A stretch of DNA of 64,000 bases, taken from the NCBI RefSeq assembly GCF_002019855.1, contig NZ_CM007717.1:930001-994000 (forward strand), read 5' to 3'. Both the position numbers and the translations under genes were made by a program. Positions 25,835 to 34,264 of this stretch are shown here, in pieces (the stretch's first letter is position 1; every line of letters starts with the position of its first letter). This DNA comes from Streptomyces antibioticus. GTDB lineage: Bacteria; Actinomycetota; Actinomycetes; Streptomycetales; Streptomycetaceae. The notes beneath the pieces were generated by a model that saw only the letters and a program-made list of their open reading frames with translations, was not told the DNA's origin and did no database searches.

Positions 25835-26827
25835 GGTTGTTTGCAGGGGGCGCGCCCTGACGGCGTGAGGCTCCCCCGGCCGGGCGGGCAGGACGGCGAC
25901 CGGGCCGGCCGACGCCACCGGCGGCTCGATGCCGTGCCGCCCGGCGAGGCCCATGGCAGGCCGCACGCCCCGGCGCGGGGTGCGTCGGGGCGGGGCGCGT
26001 CGGGGCGACACGTCCCCCGACGCCTCCGTCGGTGACTGTCTGCATGAGGGCAACCTCGGCCGACAGCGTCGCCGGACCGGCCCGCCGCCCGAAAGGCCGG
26101 GCGCCACCGACGGCCTCCGGCCACGTGAGCGACACGGGGCCGAACCCGGTCGGGTACGCGCGGCCCAGGCCCGCCCCCGCTGACGAACCTGCCATCCGGC
26201 GGACCTGGCGGTGTGGGCACAGGCTCCCTTTTTTCCGGCGAGAGCCGGGAGAGCGCGCACCGTACGCCCCTTGCCGAGGACAGTGGCCAACAGACCGCTC
26301 CTCTCCATCTGCGCCAGGACGCGACCCGGAGCGAGCTGACGCGAAACGGCGCGCCACCGGCGCAGGGCGCCGCGCACTGCCGTCGATGGTGCCCCCGGCC
26401 CGCACGAGAGCCGCGGAGGCACACAGCGCCTCCACCTCCGCACCGGGGTCCACCGGCCGGCTGATCGGCGTGCCACCGGTACCCGCCCGGCCGCGGCCCA
26501 CCGACGACCGCCGTGCGGCGAGCCCGGGGCAGGGTGCCGCCGCGACCGGACAGCCCGGGCTCCCGCGCCGGTGCGCCGCTTCCGGCAGTGCCTTGCCGCC
26601 ACGGGCCGTCGGACGACGTGGGTGCCACAGCACCGGCCCCCGTCGCGTGCGCGCGGCCGACGGGTCCCAGGAAGAGGTGCCGCGCCGAGCGGCGGGCCAC
26701 AGGACAGGGTGCGCGGACACCACGTCCCCGTCATGGAGCGCGGCAGGCAGAACGGCTCACGCGCCGCCGGCCGCGTGACGGAGGCCCGTTGTCCACCCCG
26801 GCCCCCGGCCCCCGCCGGCCGCCAAGG
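25835..26827. other. 1-kb gene-free region
   Basis: Gap of 993 nt. Long open frames exist on both strands but have no recognisable motif and are rich in Arg, Gly, Pro and Ala, as expected of shadow frames in GC-rich DNA. Several short GC inverted repeats occur, for example CGGGGCGGGGCGC-type runs near 25980-26010, and one T6 run near 26229. It could be a decayed gene, possibly on the minus strand, or a spacer. Nothing identifiable was found. Confidence 0.5.
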
Positions 26828-27403
26828 TCACGTCAGTGCCGTCGGCAGGTTGCTCCACAACTGATCTCGATCGGAAGCCGACTTGAGGGCGTTCAGGATC
26901 GTCGGGGGTGGGGTCGCGTAGAGGACCGGGTCGTCCTCTTCGCCCGCGTCCGGGTCTGGTACGAAGGCCAGTTGTTCGCCCGTCAGGGAGAACTGGGCGT
27001 TCACGCCGGGCTTGTTGCCTCGGGGGTCCTGGCGGTGCCAGGCGCCGTTGAAGCGGACGGCGATCAGGCCGTGGAGGACGTCGAAGCGCTGGTAGCAGAG
27101 CGCCGTGGGGATGTCCTCGGCCCGCAGCAGCGCGGCCAGCGCGTGGGCCTTGGCGTAGCAGATGCCCGTGGCCTGCTCCAGGACGTCGGAGGCCCGCCAG
27201 GTCACGCGCGGATCGCCGGCGTCCTGGGAATGGGGGATGACGTCGCGGACGTACTCGAAGGCGAGCCGTGCATAGGCATACGAGTCGGCGGCGTTCGAGG
27301 CGAGGCGGGCGGCCGTGGCGCGGACGACCGGGTGGTGATGGTCTATGACCTCGTCAGCGGCCAGGTAGGCGGACAGGTCGGGGTTCTGCTGGATCAGCTC
27401 CAT
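26828..27403 (-). CDS. Transglutaminase-like cysteine protease family protein
   Basis: 191 residues. The catalytic triad of the transglutaminase core fold is readable: Cys in ATGICYAKAHALAALLR (about residue 81), His in DVLHGLIAVRF (about 108) and Asp in RQDPRGNKPG. Bacterial members are mostly peptidases or amidases. ATG at 27401-27403 without a ribosome binding site; a good promoter (TTGACT, 18 nt, TATGCT) puts the transcript start next to the ATG, so it is probably leaderless. A 13-bp inverted repeat flanks the -35, suggesting repressor control. It lies 83 nt downstream of the threonine aldolase gene on the same strand. Confidence 0.88.
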   Translation of the reverse strand: MELIQQNPDLSAYLAADEVIDHHHPVVRATAARLASNAADSYAYARLAFEYVRDVIPHSQDAGDPRVTWRASDVLEQATGICYAKAHALAALLRAEDIPTALCYQRFDVLHGLIAVRFNGAWHRQDPRGNKPGVNAQFSLTGEQLAFVPDPDAGEEDDPVLYATPPPTILNALKSASDRDQLWSNLPTALT

Positions 27404-27411
27404 GGGCTCAG

Positions 27412-27462
27412 AGCATAGGAATGCGATCACCCGATAGTCAATGAATTTCCGGGTGATCGCAT
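27412..27462 (-). promoter_or_regulatory. Promoter and operator of the transglutaminase-like gene
   Basis: On the minus strand TTGACT (27436-27441), an 18-nt spacer and TATGCT (27412-27417) precede the ATG at 27403 by 8 nt. The inverted repeat ATGCGATCACCCG (27421-27433) / CGGGTGATCGCAT (27450-27462), perfect over 13 bp, has one arm in the spacer and the other just upstream of the -35. That is a good repressor site; the regulator is not nearby. Confidence 0.6.
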
Positions 27463-27486
27463 ATCTATGCAGAGGCGGAGGGCCCG

Positions 27487-28557
27487 CTAGCGCGCCATCT
27501 CCTCCTTCAGCGCCGCGACGAACAGGTCCACGTCCTCCTCGGTCGTGTCGTACGCGCACATCCAGCGCACGTCACCCGCCGCCTCGTCCCAGAAGTAGAA
27601 GCGGAACCGCTTCTGGAGCCGCAGGCTCACCTCGTGCGGCAGGCGGGCGAAGACGCCGTTCGCCTGCACCGGGTGGAGGATCTCCACGCCGTGCACCGCG
27701 CGGGCGCCCTCGGCGAGCCGCTGGGCCATCTCGTTGGCGTGCCGGGCGTTGCGCAGCCACAGGTCCTTGGCGAGCAGCGCCTCCAACTGCACGGAGACGA
27801 ACCGCATCTTGGAGGCGAGCTGCATGGACAGCTTGCGCAGATGCTTCATCCGCCGTACCGCGTCCTGGTTGATGACGACGACCGCCTCGCCGAACAGGGC
27901 GCCGTTCTTCGTGCCGCCCAGCGAGAGGATGTCGACGCCGACCGCGTTGGTGAACGTCCGCATCGGGACGTTCAGCGAGGCCGCCGCGTTGGCTATCCGG
28001 GAGCCGTCGAGATGGACCTTCAGACCGTGCGCGTGCGCGTGGTCGCAGATCGCGCGGATCTCGTCGGGCGTGTAGAGGGTGCCCAGCTCGGTGCTCTGGG
28101 TGATCGACACGACCTGCGGCATCGCCCGGTGCTCGTCGTCGAAGCCCCACGCCTGCCGGTCGATCAGCTCGGGCGTGAGCTTGCCGTCCGGGGTCGGCAC
28201 GGTGAGCAGCTTCAGCCCGCCCATGCGCTCGGGCGCGCCGCCCTCGTCCACGTTGATGTGGGCGCTCTCGGCGCAGATCACCGCGCCCCAGCGGTCGGTG
28301 ACCGCCTGGAGCGCGACGACATTGGCGCCGGTGCCGTTGAAGACCGGGAACGCCTCCGCCGTGGGGCCGAAGTGGCTGCGGATGATCCCCTGGAGATGCT
28401 CGGTGTAGTCGTCCTCGCCGTACGCCACCTGATGGCCGCCGTTGGCCAGGGCCAGGGCGGCCATCACCTCCGGGTGGGCCCCGGCGTAGTTGTCGCTGGC
28501 GAAACCGCGGACCTGCGGGTCGTGGTGGCGACGCGCGTCGGTCTTCGGAGGATTCAC
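27487..28557 (-). CDS. Low-specificity threonine aldolase family PLP enzyme
   Basis: 356 residues. Fold-type I PLP enzyme that cleaves threonine or allo-threonine to glycine and acetaldehyde. Marks: FASDNYAGAHPEV, FNGTGANVVALQ, HLDGSRIANAAASLN, and the PLP lysine in SLGGTKNGALFGEAV. GTG start at 28555-28557 overlaps the SDR stop by 4 nt, so the gene is translationally coupled as the last member of the DUF6421-SDR-aldolase operon. Substrate range is not defined by sequence. Confidence 0.9.
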   Translation of the reverse strand: MNPPKTDARRHHDPQVRGFASDNYAGAHPEVMAALALANGGHQVAYGEDDYTEHLQGIIRSHFGPTAEAFPVFNGTGANVVALQAVTDRWGAVICAESAHINVDEGGAPERMGGLKLLTVPTPDGKLTPELIDRQAWGFDDEHRAMPQVVSITQSTELGTLYTPDEIRAICDHAHAHGLKVHLDGSRIANAAASLNVPMRTFTNAVGVDILSLGGTKNGALFGEAVVVINQDAVRRMKHLRKLSMQLASKMRFVSVQLEALLAKDLWLRNARHANEMAQRLAEGARAVHGVEILHPVQANGVFARLPHEVSLRLQKRFRFYFWDEAAGDVRWMCAYDTTEEDVDLFVAALKEEMAR

Positions 28558-29300
28558 GGCTTCTCGGTGAGCCACAGACGCTGTCCGTTCACTTCGGATG
28601 CGGGCTTGTCCCAGACACCGGTGATGGCCTCGGCCAGGTCCTTGACGTCCGTGAAGCCCGCGAACTTCGCGTTGGGCCGGTCGGCGCGCATCGCCTCGTG
28701 CACCAACGCCTTCACCACCAGGATCGCAGCCGCGGAGGTCGGCCCCTCGGCGCCCCCGGCCTTGCGGAAGGCGTCGGCGAGCGCGAGGGTCCACGCCTCG
28801 GCGGCGGCCTTGGCGGCGGCGTACGCGGCGTTGCCCGCGCTGGGATTGGTGGCACCGGCGGCGCTGATCAGCACGTACCGGCCGCGGTCGCTGCGCTGGA
28901 GGGCCTCGAAGAAGGCGAGCGACGTGTGCTGCACGGTCTTGACGAGCAGCAGCTCAAGGAAGTCCCAGTCGTCCAGGCTGGTCTTGATGAACGTCTCGCT
29001 GCCCCGCCAGCCGCCGACGAGATGGACGACGCCGTCGACCCGGCCGTACTCCTTCTCGACGCGGTGCGCCCAGTCCCGGGTGGAGTCCAGGTCGAGCAGG
29101 TCGACCGGTTCGCCGGTGACGGTGGCGCCGCCGGCGCCGTAGCGGGCCGCGTCGACGGCCTCCGCCAGGCGCTCGGGGTCGTTGTCCGCGCCGACGACGG
29201 TGGCGCCCGCCTCGGCGAGCCTGAGCAGTGCCGCCCGGCCGGCGGGTCCGCCCGCGCCGGCCACCGCGATCACCGCACCGTTGAGAGCCCCGTTCCCCAT
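28554..29300 (-). CDS. SDR family oxidoreductase
   Basis: 248 residues, short-chain dehydrogenase/reductase. The dinucleotide-binding motif is VAGAGGPAGRAALLRLAEAG (about residues 11-30), the catalytic Ser is in VLISAAGATN, and AYAAAKAA supplies the Tyr-x-x-x-Lys pair. ATG at 29298-29300 is chosen because AGGAGG lies just upstream; a GTG at 29337-29339 overlapping the DUF6421 stop would add 13 residues. Middle gene of a three-gene operon with DUF6421 and threonine aldolase. Substrate unknown. Confidence 0.88.
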   Translation of the reverse strand: MGNGALNGAVIAVAGAGGPAGRAALLRLAEAGATVVGADNDPERLAEAVDAARYGAGGATVTGEPVDLLDLDSTRDWAHRVEKEYGRVDGVVHLVGGWRGSETFIKTSLDDWDFLELLLVKTVQHTSLAFFEALQRSDRGRYVLISAAGATNPSAGNAAYAAAKAAAEAWTLALADAFRKAGGAEGPTSAAAILVVKALVHEAMRADRPNAKFAGFTDVKDLAEAITGVWDKPASEVNGQRLWLTEKP

Positions 29301-29335
29301 CCTTGCCTCCTGCTGAGCGGTGTTCGTACGGTCGC

Positions 29336-30733
29336 TCACGCGGCGACCCGGTCGGCGCTGTCCGCCGTGATGCCCTTCGTGGAGGCGATCACGTTCTTGA
29401 GCTTCTTGGACAGGGCCTCATAGAACATGCTCAGCGGAAACTCGTCCGGAAGCACGTCATCGACGAGTTTGCGCGGCGGCAGGGACAGGTCGAGGGCGTC
29501 GGGACCCTTGGCCCACTTGGAGCCCGGGTGCGGGGAGAGGTAGGTGGAGACCAGCTCGTAGCCGGCGAACCAGTGGACGAGCTTCGGGCGGTCGATGCCG
29601 TCGCGGTAGAGCGTCTCGATCTCGGCGCAGAGCTGGTTGGTGACCTGCGGGGCGCGCTGCCAGTCGATGAACAGCTTGTTGTCGGTCCAGCGGACGACGT
29701 CGTGCTTGTGCAGGTAGGCGAAGAGGAGCTGGCCGCCGAGACCGTCGTAGTTGCGCACACGCTCGCCGGTGAGCGGGAAGCGGAACATGCGGTCGAAGAG
29801 GACCGCGTACTGGACGTCACGGGCCTGCGGGACGCCGTCGGCCTCCAGCTTCACGGCCTCCTTGAAGGCGGTGAGGTCGCAGCGCAGCTCCTCCAGGCCG
29901 TACATCCAGAACGGCTGGCGCTGCTTGATCATGAAGGGGTCGAACGGCAGGTCGCCGTGGCTGTGAGTGCGGTCGTGGACCATGTCCCACAGGACGAACG
30001 CCTCCTCGCAGCGCTTCTGGTCGTGGACCATGGCGGCGATGTCCTCGGGGAGCTGCATGCCCAGGATGCCGACGGCGGCGTCGGTGACCCGGCGGAAGCG
30101 GGCGGCTTCGCGGTCGCAGAAGATGCCACCCCAGGAGAAACGTTCCGGCGCCTCGCGGACGGCGATGGTCTCCGGGAAGAGCACGGCGGAGTTGGTGTCG
30201 TACCCGGCCGTGAAGTCCTCGAAAGTGATCCCGCAGAACAGCGGGTTGTCGTAGCGGGTGCGCTCCAGCTCGGCGAGCCACTCCGGCCACACCATGCGCA
30301 GCACGACGGCCTCGAGGTTGCGGTCGGGGTTGCCGTTCTGCGTGTACATCGGGAAGACGACCAGGTGCTGAAGGCCGTCACGGCGGTCGGCGGCGGGCTG
30401 GAAGGCCAGCAGCGAGTCCAGGAAGTCCGGCACCTCGAAGCCGCCCTCGGCCCAGGTGCGCAGGTCCGCGACCAGGGCGCGGTGGTAGGCGTCGTCGTGC
30501 GGGAGCAGCGGGGACAGCTCCTCGACGGCCTCGATCACCGCACGGACGGCCTTCTCGGCGTCCGCGCGCTCGGGCGCGCCGTCAGCCGTGAAGTCGATCG
30601 ACCCGTCCTTGGACTGCCAGGGGCGGATCCGCTCCACGGCATCCTTGAGCACGGGCCAGGCCGGGTGCTCCACCACCCTGGTCACCGGAGGAACGCTGTC
30701 CCCCATAGCCGCCTGCACAAGAATTTCCGTCAT
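29336..30733 (-). CDS. DUF6421 family protein
   Basis: 465 residues, acidic, no signal peptide or membrane helix. The sequence has several histidine- and aspartate-rich segments, such as LWDMVHDRTHSHGDLPFDPF (about residues 255-274), that could bind metal, but no known catalytic motif was recognised. I identify it as DUF6421 by overall pattern. ATG at 30731-30733 has GGAGG upstream. First gene of an operon with the SDR and threonine aldolase genes, so it may act in the same amino-acid or aldehyde pathway. Confidence 0.8.
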   Translation of the reverse strand: MTEILVQAAMGDSVPPVTRVVEHPAWPVLKDAVERIRPWQSKDGSIDFTADGAPERADAEKAVRAVIEAVEELSPLLPHDDAYHRALVADLRTWAEGGFEVPDFLDSLLAFQPAADRRDGLQHLVVFPMYTQNGNPDRNLEAVVLRMVWPEWLAELERTRYDNPLFCGITFEDFTAGYDTNSAVLFPETIAVREAPERFSWGGIFCDREAARFRRVTDAAVGILGMQLPEDIAAMVHDQKRCEEAFVLWDMVHDRTHSHGDLPFDPFMIKQRQPFWMYGLEELRCDLTAFKEAVKLEADGVPQARDVQYAVLFDRMFRFPLTGERVRNYDGLGGQLLFAYLHKHDVVRWTDNKLFIDWQRAPQVTNQLCAEIETLYRDGIDRPKLVHWFAGYELVSTYLSPHPGSKWAKGPDALDLSLPPRKLVDDVLPDEFPLSMFYEALSKKLKNVIASTKGITADSADRVAA

Positions 30734-30769
30734 GTCCCATCCTCCACGGGAGAACCTCACGTATGGAGA

Positions 30770-30783
30770 CCGTATACATACGG
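30770..30783. promoter_or_regulatory. Short palindrome upstream of DUF6421 operon
   Basis: CCGTAT-AC-ATACGG, perfect 6-bp arms, 37 nt before the DUF6421 start, with a further CGTATGG copy at 30760-30766. Possible operator of the operon. Short, so the assignment is tentative. Confidence 0.4.
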
Positions 30784-30988
30784 GGTTTCCTTCAGCAAGT
30801 GGAGGTCCGGGAAATTATCCTGCACGCCCGCAACTTCACCGCACTTTTTCCTGTTGGACATCGCAGGAGCGAGCGCTTCCGCTACCGGCTGCCCAGGGCG
30901 CGGCGACCTACACGTGTCCATGACCAACCGGTGGCCGTTAGGCTGCGAGCTTCTCCCCCCACCGTCGACGACGGAAGCGAGTCCCGTC

Positions 30989-31660
30989 TTGAAGTTCCTC
31001 ACCATCGGTCACCGCGGAGTCATGGGTGTCGAGCCCGAGAACACCCTGCGATCCTTCGTCGCCGCCGAGCGGGCCGGCCTCGACGCGATCGAACTCGATC
31101 TGCATGTGAGCAGAGACGGCGCACTGGTGGTCATGCACGATCCGGATGTCGATCGGACGACCGATGGGAGCGGTACCATCGCGGATCTCACGCTCGCGGA
31201 ACTGCGCGCGCTGGACGCGGGGCGCGGCGAGCGGGTGCCGGTCTTCGAGGAGGTCCTGGACGCGGTGACGCTGCCGCTCCAGGCCGAGATCAAGGACATC
31301 CAGGCGGCGCGGGTGCTCGCCGAGGTGATCAGGGAACGGGATCTGGCGGACCGGGTCGAGGTGTCCTCCTTCCACGACGCGGCCGTCACCGAGATGTCCC
31401 GCCTGGTGCCCGGCATCCGCACGGCCCTGATCGGCAGCCGCTACGGCCTCGACATCGTGGACCGCGCCGTCGATGCGGGCGCGGCCACGGTCTGCCTGAA
31501 CCTCCGCCGCCTCACCCTGGAGATCGTCGAGGAGGCCCGCAAGCGGGACCTGCGGATCATCGCGTGGGTGGTGAACACACAGGAACAACTCCGCCTGGTC
31601 CACACACTGGAGCTGGACGGGGTGACGACGGACTATCCGGGGCTGGGCGGGCGGCCCTGA
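30989..31660 (+). CDS. Glycerophosphodiester phosphodiesterase
   Basis: 223 residues, cytosolic TIM barrel. The motifs run in order from the N-terminus: GHRG, PENTLRSFVAAERAGLDAIE, LDLHVSRDG with the metal-ligand Asp, VMHDPDVDRTTDG with the catalytic His, and EIKD. It releases alcohols from glycerophosphodiesters. TTG 30989 must be the start because the catalytic HRG lies at residues 8-10 and the next ATG (31022) would remove it; GGAAG precedes it by about 13 nt. Divergent from the DUF6421 operon and convergent with the GNAT gene. Confidence 0.93.
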   Translation: MKFLTIGHRGVMGVEPENTLRSFVAAERAGLDAIELDLHVSRDGALVVMHDPDVDRTTDGSGTIADLTLAELRALDAGRGERVPVFEEVLDAVTLPLQAEIKDIQAARVLAEVIRERDLADRVEVSSFHDAAVTEMSRLVPGIRTALIGSRYGLDIVDRAVDAGAATVCLNLRRLTLEIVEEARKRDLRIIAWVVNTQEQLRLVHTLELDGVTTDYPGLGGRP

Positions 31661-31685
31661 CGACGGTGGTGCCTGCCGCCCGCCC
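31645..31685. terminator. Inverted repeat between convergent genes
   Basis: Perfect 11-bp arms GGGCGGGCGGC (31645-31655) and GCCGCCCGCCC (31675-31685) around a 19-nt loop, spanning the end of the phosphodiesterase gene and the gap before the convergent GNAT gene. Loop length is large, so terminator function is tentative. Confidence 0.4.
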
Positions 31686-31712
31686 GGCCGCCGGACGCGG
31701 GTGGCGGCGCGG

Positions 31713-32261
31713 CTACACCAGCGGCTTGACCAACAGCTCGAAGCGGAGGTCCGTGCGCTGGGGGATGCCGAAGCGGTCGTCGCCGTAGGGGAAGGGGCTG
31801 GTGCGGCCCGTGCGGTGGTAGCCGCGGCGTTCGTACCAGGCGATGAGGTCCTCGCGTACGTCGATCACCGTCATGTGCATCTCGGCGACGCCCCAGGTCG
31901 CGCGGGCCTGCCGTTCGGCCTCCGCGATGACGACCTTGCCGAGGCCCGCGCCCTGGAGGGTGGGGCTGACGGCGAACATGCCGAAGTAGGCGTGGTCGCC
32001 GCGGTGTTCGAGCTGGCAGCAGGCGACGGTCCGGCCGTCCCGCTCGACGACCAGCAGACGGCTGTCGGGCGACTTGATGACCTCCAGGACGCCCTCGGGG
32101 TCGGTGCGCTGGCCCTCCAGGATGTCCGCCTCCGTGGTCCAGCCGGCCCGGCTGCTGTCCCCCCGGTACGCCGACTCCACGAGCGCGACCAGGACGTCCA
32201 CATCGGCGTCGGTGGCATCGCGGAAGGTGAGTCCGGACACGGCGGTGGCGGCGGTCTCCAT
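31713..32261 (-). CDS. GNAT family N-acetyltransferase
   Basis: 182 residues. The acetyl-CoA pyrophosphate loop is in SPTLQGAGLGKVVI (Q-x-x-G-x-G type), preceded by YFGMFAV, and the C-terminal part has VIDVREDLIAWYERRGYHRTG, typical of GNAT motif B. It should acetylate an amine of an unidentified substrate. ATG at 32259-32261 with GGAGAG upstream. Convergent with the glycerophosphodiesterase gene. Confidence 0.92.
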   Translation of the reverse strand: METAATAVSGLTFRDATDADVDVLVALVESAYRGDSSRAGWTTEADILEGQRTDPEGVLEVIKSPDSRLLVVERDGRTVACCQLEHRGDHAYFGMFAVSPTLQGAGLGKVVIAEAERQARATWGVAEMHMTVIDVREDLIAWYERRGYHRTGRTSPFPYGDDRFGIPQRTDLRFELLVKPLV

Positions 32262-32343
32262 GGAGTGGCTCTCCGATTCTCGGGCGCGGCTCGGGCACGG
32301 ACGAGCGTAACTCCCCTCCCGGCCCGCCCTAAGCTCGGGACGC

Positions 32344-32742
32344 ATGGTGCATGTACTGAGCAGCAGGACCCTGCTCCGCCCCACCGACCCCGAGCGTTCC
32401 CGGCGTTTCTACGGTGAGCAGCTCGGCCTGGCCGTGTACCGCGAGTTCGGTACGGGCCCGGATCGCGGGGTCGTCTACTTCCTCGGCGGCGGCTTCCTGG
32501 AGGTCTCGGGGCGTTCGCAGGCCCCGGCGGACGCCGGTCCCGCCGTACGGCTGTGGCTCCAGGTCGCGGACGTCACCGCGGCCCACGAGGAACTGCGGGC
32601 GGCCGGGGTCACCGTCGTGCGGCCGCCGGTGAAGGAGCCGTGGGGGCTGGTCGAGATGTGGATCGAGGATCCGGACGGCATCCCGATCGTGCTGGTGGAG
32701 GTGCCGGCGGACCATCCGATCCGGTACCGGCCGGGAATCTGA
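32344..32742 (+). CDS. VOC (glyoxalase-fold) protein
   Basis: 132 residues, single VOC module: N-terminal HVLSSRTLLRPTDPERSRRF, then YGEQLGLAVYREFG and the closing EMWIEDPDGIPIVLVEVP. TAAGCT (32330-32335) is 8 nt before the ATG and no ribosome binding site is present, so the transcript is probably leaderless. Possible roles are ring-cleaving dioxygenase, isomerase or drug-binding protein; none can be chosen from sequence. Confidence 0.85.
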   Translation: MVHVLSSRTLLRPTDPERSRRFYGEQLGLAVYREFGTGPDRGVVYFLGGGFLEVSGRSQAPADAGPAVRLWLQVADVTAAHEELRAAGVTVVRPPVKEPWGLVEMWIEDPDGIPIVLVEVPADHPIRYRPGI

Positions 32743-32841
32743 CGCGGTCACGCCGAGGATGCCGCCGGGCGGGGCGGGGCATAGCGTGCTGAAAGGGGGT
32801 TCTTTCTCCGGAGCACCAGACGCTGGACCGGAAGGAACGCC

Positions 32842-33636
32842 ATGAAGCTCGACGCGCCCGTGCCCGGCCGGCCCTGCTGGGTGGAGCTGGGAACCCCCGA
32901 TCTGGACGCGGCGAAGCGGTTCTACACGGAGCTGTTCGGCTGGCGCCCGGAACGTGATCCACGGCAGAAGGCCGGCGGCTACACCGTGGCGCACCTGGGC
33001 GAGGAGGCCGTCGCCGCGCTGGCCCCGCTGTACCAGGAGAGCCAGCCGTGCGCCTGGAACGTCTCCTTCGCGGTGTCGGACGCCGACGTGAGCGCCCGGC
33101 TGCTGACCGAGGCCGGCGGCACCGTCCTGGTGGGCCCGATGGACGTGTTCGACCTGGGCCGTTTCGTCGTCGCCCTCGATCCGGGCGGCGCCGCGTTCCA
33201 GCTCTGGCAGGCGGTCTCCTTCCCCGGCGCCGGGCTGTTCGACGAACCGGGCTCGCTGGGCTGGGTGGAGCTGCTGACCCGCGATCCGGCACCGGCGGAG
33301 TCGTTCTACTCGACGGTGTTCGGCTGGACCGTCCGCTCCTCGGAGGACTACGTGCACTGGGGCGTCGGCGGCGTGGACTTCGGCGGCATGGTCAGGATGG
33401 ACGAGAAGTACCCCCCGGAGGTCCCGCCGCACTGGCTGCCGTACTTCGTGGTGGCCGAACTGGACACCTCCGTACCGACCGCCCTGGACGCGGGCGCGGC
33501 GGCGCTCACGGAGCCCACGAAGGCGGCGGACGGCCCCCGGTTCGCGGTGCTGCGCGATCCGCAGGGGGCGGTCTTCGGCCTGTACGAACCGTGCGAGGAG
33601 GACGGGGAGAACGGGAAGAACGGCGCGGGCGGGTAG
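32842..33636 (+). CDS. Two-domain VOC family protein
   Basis: 264 residues containing two glyoxalase-fold halves in tandem: first CWVELGTPDLDAAKRFYTEL (about residues 11-31) to VVALDPGGAAFQLWQ, second GWVELLTRDPAPAESFYSTV (about 138-157) to AVLRDPQGAVFGLYEP. This is the arrangement of proteins such as the 27-kDa antigen CFP30B-like group. AAGGAACGCC precedes ATG 32842. It is 99 nt after another VOC gene on the same strand, so the two may be related in use. Ligand unknown. Confidence 0.9.
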   Translation: MKLDAPVPGRPCWVELGTPDLDAAKRFYTELFGWRPERDPRQKAGGYTVAHLGEEAVAALAPLYQESQPCAWNVSFAVSDADVSARLLTEAGGTVLVGPMDVFDLGRFVVALDPGGAAFQLWQAVSFPGAGLFDEPGSLGWVELLTRDPAPAESFYSTVFGWTVRSSEDYVHWGVGGVDFGGMVRMDEKYPPEVPPHWLPYFVVAELDTSVPTALDAGAAALTEPTKAADGPRFAVLRDPQGAVFGLYEPCEEDGENGKNGAGG

Positions 33637-33667
33637 CCGGTCCCGTTCGCTCGCGCCAACGGGCCCC

Positions 33668-34264
33668 TCAGGGCTGCCTCGTCCGCAGATGCCCCTCCAG
33701 GCGGCTCAGCAACTCCCCCAGCAGATCGGCGAGTTCGTTCTGCCGGTCGTCGTCCAAGGGAGAAAGTACGGCGCCCTCGTAGGCCAGTTGCTCGGGCATG
33801 ACGGCGTCGACCAGGTCCCGGCCCGCGTCCGTGAGCCGGAGGTGGGAGACGCGCCGGTCGCGGGTGTCGCCGCGGCGCTCCACCAGCCCGCGTTCGGTGA
33901 GCACCTTGAGGCGTTTGGTGACCGCGGCCCCGGAGGAGAAGGTCTCGCGGGCCAGTTCCCCGGGGGTCAGTTCGTGTCCGGTGCGCATGAGCGCGCCCAG
34001 CAGGTCGAACTCGGGCCGGCTCAGCCCCGCCCGCCGCAGCGGCGCCGACTCGGCCTGTTGCAGCAGGGCGGCGCAGCGGTTCACCCGCCCGACGATCTCC
34101 ATGGGCCCGGTGTCCAGCTCGGGCCGGACGGCCCGCCACTGCCCTACGACACCGGCGACCGTGTCGCTCCGGCCGGCTGAGCCTCCTCCGGCTCCCCGGG
34201 GTTCCGCGGCGAGGTCGCCGTTCGTCTCGTCTCCGGCCGCCGGTCGTCCCTGCGTCGCCGTCAT
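33668..34264 (-). CDS. MarR family transcriptional regulator
   Basis: 198 residues. A 35-residue disordered Gly-rich N-terminus precedes a standard MarR core: SRPEFDLLGALMRTGHELTP, then GELARETFSSGAAVTKRLKV and the wing RRGDTRDRRVSHLRLT. Its ATG at 34262-34264 overlaps the stop of the FUSC gene by 4 nt, so the two are translated from one message and the regulator probably controls that operon. A palindrome overlapping the FUSC start (35902-35922) is the likely site. Confidence 0.92.
   Translation of the reverse strand: MTATQGRPAAGDETNGDLAAEPRGAGGGSAGRSDTVAGVVGQWRAVRPELDTGPMEIVGRVNRCAALLQQAESAPLRRAGLSRPEFDLLGALMRTGHELTPGELARETFSSGAAVTKRLKVLTERGLVERRGDTRDRRVSHLRLTDAGRDLVDAVMPEQLAYEGAVLSPLDDDRQNELADLLGELLSRLEGHLRTRQP

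Noticed and set aside
24953..26734. 593-residue minus-strand frame overlapping the acyltransferase gene
   Set aside because: Antisense to PlsC over half its length; composition is Arg/Gly/Pro-rich and no motif is present.
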